Shown: one piece after another, positions 42,580-52,053 of the stretch
Position numbering within the stretch: position 1 is the first letter of the stretch
Layout: the number at the start of each line of letters is the position of its first letter
Origin: Paludibacteraceae bacterium
GTDB lineage: Bacteria > Bacteroidota > Bacteroidia > Bacteroidales > Paludibacteraceae
Direction: 5' to 3'
DNA: 63,999 nucleotides
NCBI GenBank assembly: GCA_024401645.1
Contig: JAKSKR010000015.1
Span: forward strand, 1-63,999
Notes under the pieces: generated by a model
Databases searched by the model: none
The model's input: the letters and a program-made list of their open reading frames with translations, nothing else
Told to the model about the DNA's origin: nothing
Position numbers and translations under genes: made by a program

Positions 42580-45500
42580 ATGAAGAAGATAGGTCTTCTA
42601 TTTGTTACATTTATATTCTGTATAAACTACGTATTTGCGACTTCTGGCAGTGGAAGTTGTGGTGAAAATGTAAAGTTTATTTTCGATGACGACACCGACA
42701 TCCTTACCATTTATGGTAAAGGTGCCATGGCAACCTACAACAAGGAAAGTGAGGTGCCTTGGAGCTCGTATGGAAGTGAAATTAAACACCTTGTAATAGA
42801 AGAAGGCGTGACCGAAATTTCAGACTATGCGTTTTTTGCATGTTTGAATATCTATGAAATCAAGTTCCCAAAATCACTTGAAAAAATAGGCAAGTACAGC
42901 TTTTCGGGTTGTACTGGACTTACAGGTATTCAGTTGCCAACCAACTTGAAGACCATTGACTCTTATGCATTCAATGCCTGTACTGCTTTAGATAGTATTA
43001 CCATTCCAGCAAGTGTGGAAAGCTTGGGCAGCTATGCGTTCTACAAGTGTAATGGTTTGAAGCGTGTCGACATCAAGGCGCAGATAAAGGCGATAGAAAG
43101 CTACACGTTCTACGAGTGTACGGTGTTGAAGGATATAAAGTTGCCGACAAGTTTGGAAACCTTGGGCGGTTACGTTTTTGCATACTCGGGATTGGAGGCG
43201 ATAGTGGTGCCAAAAGGCGTCACCATGATAGGAAACTATGCATTCTATATGTGCGAGAATTTGAAGGACGCAAAATTGCCAGAGAGTCTCATTACATTTG
43301 GAGTGAGTAACATAGTATTGAATTCTTATGTCTTTGGCGGATGTAAATCATTGGAAAGTATAAAGATACCAAGCAAAGTAAGGTTGTTAGGAAGGTACGA
43401 CTTCAAGGATTGTACGTCCCTTAAGAACGTAGATTTGGGTAATCTTCAACAGATTGGATACCATGCATTTACGAACTGTACGAGTTTGGAAACAATCGTG
43501 ATACCAAACACGGTGACAACCATTGATGGCTCGGTGTTTTATGGGTGTACTTCATTGAAAAATGTGAAGATACCAAGCAGCGTGACTACTTTGGAAAACA
43601 GTGTATTTTCCAATTGTATCAGTTTGGAAAACATTGAGTTGCCAGGAAGTCTGACCTCAATAAGTTCTTCGCTTTTCAACAATTGTACCGGTCTAAAAAA
43701 AGTGAGTATCCCCAATACGATAACCACCATTGGGGGCGATGCCTTTAGGAATTGTGAATCCTTGAAGAGGATAGACATTCCAGCGAGTGTTACAAAATTG
43801 GAGAATGGTGTGTTCTACAACTGTGCCTCGTTAGACACCATAGTAGTTAACCGTGCCGACCAACCACTAACGAGTGCAGGCGCAAATTTATTCTACAAGG
43901 CTCCGTCAAGTCAGACGGTTTATGTCCCATGTGGCGTAGTTGACGGATATAAGTCGTCATGGACCGACTACAGTGATAAGGTGCGGTCAGTTGGTGACAT
44001 GTATAAGGTCGTGTTATCGGCAAATGTAGATACTCTAGGTGCCGTAGAAGACTATGCAACGGCATGTGAGAATAATGTTCGTGTAGACAGCATCTATGCC
44101 AAGACTATCGGTGAAGGCATGTTCCTGAACTGGAGCGATGGCGAGACTGCGAACCCACGCCGCATTGTGGTGGATAGGAATGTGAACCTGACCGCCATCT
44201 TCGTAAAGAACATTGCCAGTGGCAAGTGCGGAACCGATTTGACATGGACATTGGACAGCCGTGGCATCCTAACCATCAGCGGCACTGGGGCTATGAGTAA
44301 TTATACGGCAGGCAAGGCACCATGGCAGAACTATGTCAGCCTGATTGAACGTGTTGAACTTGCCGAGGGTGTGACCAGCATTGGTAACAATGCATTTTCA
44401 ACTTGCACAAACTTGAAAGAAGTCGTGATAAAGAATACGGCAAAGGTGGTTACACTTGGCTCTGGTGCTATTGGTACTGACGATACAAAGGTATATGTTC
44501 CATGTGGCTTGTTGGCAGACTATAAGAAAGCGACCAACTGGAAATCTATAACCGCCAAGTTGGCGTCGGTAGGCGATTACTACAAGTTGACCGTAAAGAG
44601 CAACAAAGAAAGTTGGGGAACCGTATCAGCTTCGGATGCCGTCTGCGAGTCGAACCAGGTGGTTAGGACCTTGCGTGCGAAAGTCATTGCCGACAACATC
44701 CGTTTCGCAGAATGGAGTGACGGCAGCACCGACAGTGTGCACAAGGTGGTTGTGGATGCCGATGTCGACTATGTGGGAACCTTTGCGGAAATCGTCGTTA
44801 AGGGGCAATGTGGTGACGACTTGTATTGGGTTCTCGATTCAGAGGGTAACTTGGTAATTAGCGGTACCGGCCCGATGTACGACTTCGCGTCGTCGAAGGA
44901 TATGGTATGGGCAAACTATACATCCCAGATTATGAAGGTGATTGTAGAAGAAGGTGCCACGACCATCGGTAATTATGGATTCTACGTATGCTCAAACTTG
45001 GAGAAGGTAACCTTACCATCGACTTTGGAGAAAATTGGTAATTACGGTTTCTATGGTTGTTCAGGTTTTACGTCGTTTGATATACCAGAAAATGTACAGA
45101 CAATCGGCTCTTATGCCTTTGGTGGTTGTACATCGTTAGAAGGTATTGTGATACCAAAGAGTGTTGAGACTTTGGGCGGTTATACGTTCTACAAATGTAA
45201 TGCCTTGAAGCGTGTCGACATCAAGGCGCAGATAAAGGCGATAGAAAGCTACACGTTCTACGAGTGTACGGTGTTGAAGGATATAAAGTTGCCGACAAGT
45301 TTGGAAACCTTGGGCGGTTACGTTTTTGCATACTCGGGATTGGAGGCGATAGTGGTGCCAAAAGGCGTCACCATGATAGGAAACTATGCATTCTATATGT
45401 GCGAGAATTTGAAGGACGCAAAATTGCCAGAGAGTCTCATTACATTTGGAGTGAGTAACATAGTATTGAATTCTTATGTCTTTGGCGGATGTAAATCATT

Positions 45501-48500
45501 GGAAAGTATAAAGATACCAAGCAAAGTAAGGTTGTTAGGAAGGTACGACTTCAAGGATTGTACGTCCCTTAAGAACGTAGATTTGGGTAATCTTCAACAG
45601 ATTGGATACCATGCATTTACGAACTGTACGAGTTTGGAAACAATCGTGATACCAAACACGGTGACAACCATTGATGGCTCGGTGTTTTATGGCTGTACTT
45701 CATTGAAAAATGTGAAGATCCCAAATAGTGTCTTATCTATTGGTTCTTCTTGCTTTACAAATTGTACTTCGCTTGTTAATTTCAGCTTCCCAGGTAGTGT
45801 AACTGAAGTTAATTCAAGTATGTTTAGCGGTTGTACGTCATTAAAGAAGGTGTTTATTCCTAATACAGTCACCTCGATAGGTACTGACGTCTTCCGCAAC
45901 TGTACAAATATGACGCAGGTTATTATTCCTACAAGTGTTACAAATATTGGTAGTAATGCCTTCTATGGTTGTTCAAGCCTCGACACCTTGCGTAACCGCC
46001 GATATGACAATCCGTTGACTAAGTTGGGCTCAACTTTCAATGGCGTCTCAAAGGACATGAAGATTTATGTGCCTTGTAGCCGCTTGGAAGATTATCCGTT
46101 GGAGCCAATTTGGAAGAATTATGCGGACGTCATTTTCGATGAAGCCAGACTTTACGATGTTCGTACTTATTCGAATCGTAAATCGTTGGGTTATGCGGCT
46201 ATTGTTGGTCGTTCTTGTGTGGATAGTGTGTCTGTCGATACCATTTTGGCAACACCTAAATGTGGCCATTTCGAAATGTGGAACGATAGTATTACCGATA
46301 ATCCGCGTGCCGTGCGAATTACTAGCGATACGGTTCTAATGGCCATTTTTGTACCTGATACTTTGACCAGAGGTGCTTGTGGCGCTAACACTAATTGGTT
46401 GCTACTTTGCGATAGCGTTCTTGAAATTGAAGGTAAGGGAGCTATGGACGATTATTCGGCAACCAATCCTGCACCTTGGAACGAATACCTCGACTTTATT
46501 GCAACAATCATTGTTAAGGAAGGGGTTACAAATGTAGGTGACTATACCTTGCCTAACGATACGGCATTACTGAACATTGAACTTGCATCTACCGTAACTA
46601 AAATTGGTAAGAATGCATTCTCGGGTTGCAACAAGGTGGAATATGTGAAGTTGCCTAAAAATATGAAGACCATTGGCTCTTCAGCATTTGCAAATTGTAG
46701 TTCACTGAAGTCAATGGACATTCCAGCCGGCGTTACTTCAATTGCGGCATCTACCTTTAAGGGTTGTAACGCTATGGAATGGGTGACAATGTCTAATAAA
46801 GTGACTGCTATTGGAAATGACGCATTCAACGGTTGTAATAAGTTAGGTAATGTTGAGCTACCTACGGCATTGAAGACAATAGGTAATAATGCATTTGCAA
46901 ACTGCGATTCTTTGCGCCATGTCGTCTTCTCTGAAAATGTGACTTCGGTTGGCTCTAATGCATTCTTGAATTGTTCAAGTCTCGACACTGTTGAATGTAA
47001 ACGTGTGCTAGATCCTATTACAAAGCTTGGGGCTACTGCATTTGATAATTGTCCAGATACTTTGGCAATAATAGTTCCTTGTTCACGTGTTGACGATTAC
47101 AAGGCTGCAGCTAACTGGAAGAACTATAAGAAGAACTTCAGAATGTTTGCTCCTGCATTCTCTGTTTCCACTTCTGCTCCTGGCGTTTGTTCTGCTTCCG
47201 AAGTTAAGCTCGCTGTTGTGCCTGACGCAGGAGCGCCTGATGTAGATGTTTGGACATACACTTGGAATGGTGGCTTGTTGACTGGCGATACCAGTATGGC
47301 CGTGTCGACAGTCTCTGCTGGTGGTGACACCTTCTCGGTAACTGTAACAAACTCTATTGGCTGCTCAAAGACGAAAGATATTACTATTGTTCAATATGCA
47401 ATTCCAGAAATCAACATTGCGGCTTATTCTAGCGATGATGACTTCACGGGTAAGTTGACTTTGAATGCCGATACTTCTGTTATTCTTTGCGAAGGCAGTA
47501 AGTTGAAACTCGTTGCTCTGCCTGATACAAATTCAGCAAGTATTACTTCATGGATTTGGGACGATGGTGCAAAGTCTGCTAGTGAGACCTTCTTCCCTGG
47601 AGATACTATTAAGAACAAGTTGACCTATAGACACCATGTAATTGGCACTACTGTTAATGGTTGCTTGAGTGATGCTTATATCAATGTTCAGATCTCTAGA
47701 ATTCCACAAGTAACTATCCGTTCGAACGATGTTGCTTGCTACGGTTCTGATATTAAACTTACCGCAGAGGGTGCTACTCGTTACGAATGGTTAGGTTCCG
47801 ATAACGTGACTGATTCGGTTTATACCACACCTGCAACTACTCTTGGTAATAATACCTATACGTTGTATGGTTACAATGCCGACGGTTGCCGTGGCGTAGC
47901 TTCAGCAATCGTTAAAGTTAATAACTTGCCAAAGTTGAACATAGAAGGCGATTTACAACCTTGTATGGATACTTATACAGAATTGACTGGTTCTGGTGCT
48001 CTCAGCTATCAGTGGACTTATGATGGCATTACACAAGATAGTTTGGCTATTTCTGTACTTGTTAAGGATCAGCCTACAACTGTTAAACTTACAGGTGTGG
48101 ATGCTAACAATTGCCAAGGCGAAATAACTCGTACAATTACTCCAATTGCTCGTCCTAATTTCACTATTAACGGCGATCTTGAAATCTGTGCTAACGCAGT
48201 TCTTCAGTTGGAAGCTGTTGGCGATGAAACTGCTCGTACTTATGTTTGGAATGGTAAGGATACAACAAATATCTTCAACCAGATCATGCCAAAGGCAGGT
48301 AGTCACGATATGTCAGTAACGGCAATCTTACTTAATAAGCCAGGTTGCTCTAGTACTGAACATTTTACTGTTAAGGTTAAAGAATTACCTCAACTTTCCA
48401 TCTCTGGTGACACTTTCCCTTGCGAAAATACAACAATGACAGTTACTGCTTATGGTGCAGAAAAGTATGTATGGTCACATCAGCCAGATGTTACTTGCGT

Positions 48501-51500
48501 ACCTACCGATGCTGAAGGTTGTACATTTACAAGAAATGTTAAAACTGCTAGTCCATTTAGCGTTATGTTGACAGGTTGGATGAATGGCTGTCGTGCCGAC
48601 TCTGTCTTCACATTCAAGGTTCATCCTACGCCATTGGTGGTTATAGAATCAGATAGGGAAGATGTATGTAAAGGCGAAAAAGTTACTTTAAAAGCAATTG
48701 TGCCAGATTCAAGCTCTTATTCTTACGATTGGGGTGCTGATGGTAAAGAACAGATAATAACTTCAGAGATAACAGAAAACAAAATCTTCAAGGTAATTGT
48801 TCATGATGAATTTGGTTGTGAAGGTTCTGATGAACGTATGATAGAAAGTCTGGAACATCCAAATCTTAAGGTTGTTGTAGTATCTAATGGCTCTGAAACC
48901 GAAGTTGATGACGAATCTCCTATAAATGTTTGTTCGGGTGAGCCATTGACACTTTCAGCACGTGGTGCTAGAGAATTTATTTGGAAGGATGGAACTATTG
49001 TTTCTGACGATATTAATTTTGAACTTGGTAATACAACTGAAAGTCGAAATATTGAATTGACAGGTGCGTTGGCAGGCTGCGTTTCAAACAAGACTTTGAG
49101 TATAAATGTCCTCAATAATCCTACCGTTTCAATTGAAGCAGACCGAACAGAAGTTTATGTTGGCGAAACTGTTAAGCTGACTGCATCTTCTCCTGATTCT
49201 GTGACTTACGACTGGGGTTCTGATGGACAAAATGCAGTCATTGAAGCCGTAATTAGAGAAGACCGACAGTTCAACGTTAAGGTTACCGATTCAAATGGTT
49301 GTAAGGCTATGGCTTCATATACCATTAAACCTAAACAACAGAACATCAAGTATTGGGATGTCTATACTTATGTGGAAGGCGAAGGCGAAATTAAGGGTGG
49401 CGGTTCTTATGCCGAAGGTGAAGAGGCCGTACTGCTTGCAATGCCTGGCAAGGGTTACCACTTTGTGCGTTGGGACAATGGTGTAACAACCGATACGTTG
49501 AGATTTGTAGTGAATGCTAACGAAAAGATTGGCGCATACTTCGCAATTGACAGTTTCAAACTCGAGACTGTTGCCACGAACGGTATGGTTTCCGGCGCTG
49601 GCGTCTATGAATATGGTTGGGAGGTCGTCTTGAAAGCGACGCCAGACAGTGGCTACATCTTCGACAAGTGGAGCACTGGCGAAAAAGAACAAGAATTTGT
49701 GGTTAGGGTAGTAAGCGACACTACCATCACGGCATACTTCTATAAGTTAGACGAGGTCAAGGTTGATGCCTTGGCAGAGAACGGTATTGTGAGGGGTACC
49801 GGCTACTACAAGATTGGCGACAAGGTTAGCCTGTATGCCGTTCCAAACCCTGGTTATCACTTCTTGTATTGGGGTGATAGAACGACAGTAGACAGCCTGA
49901 ACTTTACTGTAACCGGTGACACGCTCTTCTTTGCTTACTTCGGTAAGGATTCAGTTCCTGGCCCGGCAGAGGAAAAGATACCGGTCGATGTCCTTGTTAA
50001 TTACCCTCTAGGTCAGGGTGCCGTAGAAGGAGCTGGTACCTACAGCAAGGGCGACACTATAGTGCTTATTGCTAAACCAGAATATGGATACCATTTCGAC
50101 AAGTGGAGCAACGGCGTAACTACCGATACACTCACTTTGATTGTTGAGGGCGATACCACAGTTAGTGCAAGTTTCGCACGCGATACCTTCACGATTGAAG
50201 CCATCGCTGAAATGGGCGGTGCTGTAACCGGTGGCGGTAACTATTTATATGGTGATACAGCCTACTTGGTTGCAATTCCAGATACCGGTTACATGTTCAA
50301 TGGTTGGAGCAATGGCTCAACTAGCGATACCATTGCGGTCATTGCTGAAAAGGACCAGAGCTTTATCGCTTACTTCCATAGGGACGGCGACATCAAGGTC
50401 GACGTTATAGCCGAAAACGGTAGCGCAGGTGGCGTTGGCATGTACAGCAAGGGCGACACCGTCGTTCTCGTTGCCAAGCCAGACACCAACTACCACTTCA
50501 CCCACTGGGGCAATGGCTGGACCAAGGATACGCTTTACCTCACAGTTAAGAGCGACACCGTCATCTACGCATATTTTGCAATCGACAGCTTTAAGGTAGA
50601 GTCGGGTTGTGTTAACGGCGGCATTGCCGGTGTGGGCGTTTACCCTTATGGCACTACCGTAGCGTTGTTGGCTATGCCAGACAGCAACTACATATTTGAA
50701 CGTTGGGAGAATGGCGACACCACCGCTACAACTAGAATTGTTGTGACGAACGATACGGTGGTAACTGCTTATTTCTACCATAAGAACAGCGTATATGTAG
50801 ACGTACTTGCCGAACACGGAACCGTAAACGGTGCGGGCCACTACATGGTGGGCGACACCATTAGCCTTTCTGTTCAGGCCGATTGGGGCTACAAGTTCAT
50901 CGGTTGGGACAACGGCTCAACCGGCGATACCCTCCAATTGGTTGTTGCCGGCGACAGTATGGTAACCGCGTTGTTCCGCCTAGACAGTTTCAGCATAAAG
51001 GCATACTGCAACAACGGAGCTGTTCTTATTGCAGGCCCAATGACCTACGTTTATGGCGATACCGCAACACTCTCGGTTAAGCCAAACGAAGGCTACGTGC
51101 TCTACAACTGGAGCACCGGCGACACAACATCAGAAATCAAGGTGGCCATCTTGAGCGATACTGTCGTAGTTGCTTACTGCTATAAGGAAGGTTTCTATCC
51201 GGTTAGTGCAGTTGCTACCAATGGTATTGTTAACGGCGTTGGCGACTACGAAATTGGCTCGGTTGCTCACATTGAGGCCGAAGCGGTTGAAGGTTTCCAT
51301 TTTGTTAAGTGGATGCATGGCGACACTGTTGCTGCAATCGATACGACCGTGAACAGCCCAATCGTTCTTTACCCAGTCTTCGAACAAGACACCTTCAAGG
51401 TTGAACTTGAGGTGGTGGGTAACGGTACGGTTAGCGGCGAGGGCTACTACGCATACGGCGAGGTGGCAAGCATCAAGGCAACGGCGACCGACTCGTCTAT

Positions 51501-52053
51501 CTTCGTACGTTGGAGCGACGGCTCAACCGAGGCAGAACGCGAAATTAAGATCAAGAGCGACACCGTGCTCACCGCAAGCTTCCGCGACAAGCAGCGTGTG
51601 GTCATCAGCCCAGAAATCGACACCACCTACGGCACCATTGAGGGCGCCGGCGAATACCTAGAGGGCGACACCATCGTACTCGTCATCAAGCCAATAGACA
51701 ACGACAGCGTCAAGTTCGTAGGCTGGAGCGACGGCGACACCTCAACCCACAAGACCGTGGTAGTGGGCGTTGACGACGATGTCTATCCGGTATTCGAAAA
51801 GGTGAACACCGACAATACGGTTATCCCTAACGCATTCACACCAGTTACTAAAGATGGCATCAACGACCACTTCATGAAGGGTTATGAAGTGCGCATCTTC
51901 AACCGCTACCAACAGTTGGTACACGAAGGTAACGATGGTTGGGACGGTATGTACCGCGGCGAATTTGCCGAGGCAGGAACCTACTTCTATGTAGTGACAA
52001 TGAAGGACGGACGTGTACACCGAGGCCCTGTAGAATTGGTTGTGTTCAAATAA
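42580..52053 (+). CDS. Giant LRR/Ig-like adhesin with InlB-like stalk and T9SS type B tail
   Basis: A 3157-residue secreted protein. The start at 42580 (MKKIGLLFVTFIFCINYVFA) is a signal peptide; the longer frame from 42451 spans the promoter. Three blocks of BspA-type leucine-rich repeats (IPNTVTTIDGSVFYGCTSL pattern) occupy about residues 70-430, 786-1157 and 1307-1480, separated by WSDG-containing InlB-like units. Ig/PKD-like domains follow at about 1520-2257. Residues 2258-3075 are 12 tandem units of about 67 residues (Y-x-G-D-T-x-x-L, G-Y-x-F-x-x-W-x-x-G, YF), like divergent InlB B-repeats. Residues 3076-3157 (IPNAFTPVTKDGINDHF, IFNRYQQLV, GWDGMYRGEF) are a type B T9SS tail. It is first in an operon with ompA- and porP-like genes. 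Confidence 0.92.
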   Translation: MKKIGLLFVTFIFCINYVFATSGSGSCGENVKFIFDDDTDILTIYGKGAMATYNKESEVPWSSYGSEIKHLVIEEGVTEISDYAFFACLNIYEIKFPKSLEKIGKYSFSGCTGLTGIQLPTNLKTIDSYAFNACTALDSITIPASVESLGSYAFYKCNGLKRVDIKAQIKAIESYTFYECTVLKDIKLPTSLETLGGYVFAYSGLEAIVVPKGVTMIGNYAFYMCENLKDAKLPESLITFGVSNIVLNSYVFGGCKSLESIKIPSKVRLLGRYDFKDCTSLKNVDLGNLQQIGYHAFTNCTSLETIVIPNTVTTIDGSVFYGCTSLKNVKIPSSVTTLENSVFSNCISLENIELPGSLTSISSSLFNNCTGLKKVSIPNTITTIGGDAFRNCESLKRIDIPASVTKLENGVFYNCASLDTIVVNRADQPLTSAGANLFYKAPSSQTVYVPCGVVDGYKSSWTDYSDKVRSVGDMYKVVLSANVDTLGAVEDYATACENNVRVDSIYAKTIGEGMFLNWSDGETANPRRIVVDRNVNLTAIFVKNIASGKCGTDLTWTLDSRGILTISGTGAMSNYTAGKAPWQNYVSLIERVELAEGVTSIGNNAFSTCTNLKEVVIKNTAKVVTLGSGAIGTDDTKVYVPCGLLADYKKATNWKSITAKLASVGDYYKLTVKSNKESWGTVSASDAVCESNQVVRTLRAKVIADNIRFAEWSDGSTDSVHKVVVDADVDYVGTFAEIVVKGQCGDDLYWVLDSEGNLVISGTGPMYDFASSKDMVWANYTSQIMKVIVEEGATTIGNYGFYVCSNLEKVTLPSTLEKIGNYGFYGCSGFTSFDIPENVQTIGSYAFGGCTSLEGIVIPKSVETLGGYTFYKCNALKRVDIKAQIKAIESYTFYECTVLKDIKLPTSLETLGGYVFAYSGLEAIVVPKGVTMIGNYAFYMCENLKDAKLPESLITFGVSNIVLNSYVFGGCKSLESIKIPSKVRLLGRYDFKDCTSLKNVDLGNLQQIGYHAFTNCTSLETIVIPNTVTTIDGSVFYGCTSLKNVKIPNSVLSIGSSCFTNCTSLVNFSFPGSVTEVNSSMFSGCTSLKKVFIPNTVTSIGTDVFRNCTNMTQVIIPTSVTNIGSNAFYGCSSLDTLRNRRYDNPLTKLGSTFNGVSKDMKIYVPCSRLEDYPLEPIWKNYADVIFDEARLYDVRTYSNRKSLGYAAIVGRSCVDSVSVDTILATPKCGHFEMWNDSITDNPRAVRITSDTVLMAIFVPDTLTRGACGANTNWLLLCDSVLEIEGKGAMDDYSATNPAPWNEYLDFIATIIVKEGVTNVGDYTLPNDTALLNIELASTVTKIGKNAFSGCNKVEYVKLPKNMKTIGSSAFANCSSLKSMDIPAGVTSIAASTFKGCNAMEWVTMSNKVTAIGNDAFNGCNKLGNVELPTALKTIGNNAFANCDSLRHVVFSENVTSVGSNAFLNCSSLDTVECKRVLDPITKLGATAFDNCPDTLAIIVPCSRVDDYKAAANWKNYKKNFRMFAPAFSVSTSAPGVCSASEVKLAVVPDAGAPDVDVWTYTWNGGLLTGDTSMAVSTVSAGGDTFSVTVTNSIGCSKTKDITIVQYAIPEINIAAYSSDDDFTGKLTLNADTSVILCEGSKLKLVALPDTNSASITSWIWDDGAKSASETFFPGDTIKNKLTYRHHVIGTTVNGCLSDAYINVQISRIPQVTIRSNDVACYGSDIKLTAEGATRYEWLGSDNVTDSVYTTPATTLGNNTYTLYGYNADGCRGVASAIVKVNNLPKLNIEGDLQPCMDTYTELTGSGALSYQWTYDGITQDSLAISVLVKDQPTTVKLTGVDANNCQGEITRTITPIARPNFTINGDLEICANAVLQLEAVGDETARTYVWNGKDTTNIFNQIMPKAGSHDMSVTAILLNKPGCSSTEHFTVKVKELPQLSISGDTFPCENTTMTVTAYGAEKYVWSHQPDVTCVPTDAEGCTFTRNVKTASPFSVMLTGWMNGCRADSVFTFKVHPTPLVVIESDREDVCKGEKVTLKAIVPDSSSYSYDWGADGKEQIITSEITENKIFKVIVHDEFGCEGSDERMIESLEHPNLKVVVVSNGSETEVDDESPINVCSGEPLTLSARGAREFIWKDGTIVSDDINFELGNTTESRNIELTGALAGCVSNKTLSINVLNNPTVSIEADRTEVYVGETVKLTASSPDSVTYDWGSDGQNAVIEAVIREDRQFNVKVTDSNGCKAMASYTIKPKQQNIKYWDVYTYVEGEGEIKGGGSYAEGEEAVLLAMPGKGYHFVRWDNGVTTDTLRFVVNANEKIGAYFAIDSFKLETVATNGMVSGAGVYEYGWEVVLKATPDSGYIFDKWSTGEKEQEFVVRVVSDTTITAYFYKLDEVKVDALAENGIVRGTGYYKIGDKVSLYAVPNPGYHFLYWGDRTTVDSLNFTVTGDTLFFAYFGKDSVPGPAEEKIPVDVLVNYPLGQGAVEGAGTYSKGDTIVLIAKPEYGYHFDKWSNGVTTDTLTLIVEGDTTVSASFARDTFTIEAIAEMGGAVTGGGNYLYGDTAYLVAIPDTGYMFNGWSNGSTSDTIAVIAEKDQSFIAYFHRDGDIKVDVIAENGSAGGVGMYSKGDTVVLVAKPDTNYHFTHWGNGWTKDTLYLTVKSDTVIYAYFAIDSFKVESGCVNGGIAGVGVYPYGTTVALLAMPDSNYIFERWENGDTTATTRIVVTNDTVVTAYFYHKNSVYVDVLAEHGTVNGAGHYMVGDTISLSVQADWGYKFIGWDNGSTGDTLQLVVAGDSMVTALFRLDSFSIKAYCNNGAVLIAGPMTYVYGDTATLSVKPNEGYVLYNWSTGDTTSEIKVAILSDTVVVAYCYKEGFYPVSAVATNGIVNGVGDYEIGSVAHIEAEAVEGFHFVKWMHGDTVAAIDTTVNSPIVLYPVFEQDTFKVELEVVGNGTVSGEGYYAYGEVASIKATATDSSIFVRWSDGSTEAEREIKIKSDTVLTASFRDKQRVVISPEIDTTYGTIEGAGEYLEGDTIVLVIKPIDNDSVKFVGWSDGDTSTHKTVVVGVDDDVYPVFEKVNTDNTVIPNAFTPVTKDGINDHFMKGYEVRIFNRYQQLVHEGNDGWDGMYRGEFAEAGTYFYVVTMKDGRVHRGPVELVVFK
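43057..43571 (+). repeat. Internal LRR-coding duplication, copy 1
   Basis: 515 bp that recur in frame 2148 bp downstream at 45205-45719. I found one mismatch (43545 G versus 45693 C). Sequence just outside both ends differs. Confidence 0.9.
45205..45719 (+). repeat. Internal LRR-coding duplication, copy 2
   Basis: The second copy of the 43057-43571 segment, with the same reading frame and orientation. Beyond 45719 the two LRR blocks diverge strongly in both bases and residues. Confidence 0.9.
49351..51804 (+). repeat. Stalk repeat array 1 (12 InlB-like units)
   Basis: Twelve coding units of about 200 bp (about 67 residues), each with a GDT-x-x-L strand, GY-x-F-x-x-W and a closing Y-F-x. Units are diverged from each other, but units 6-12 are essentially identical to the matching units of the second adhesin. 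Confidence 0.88.
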
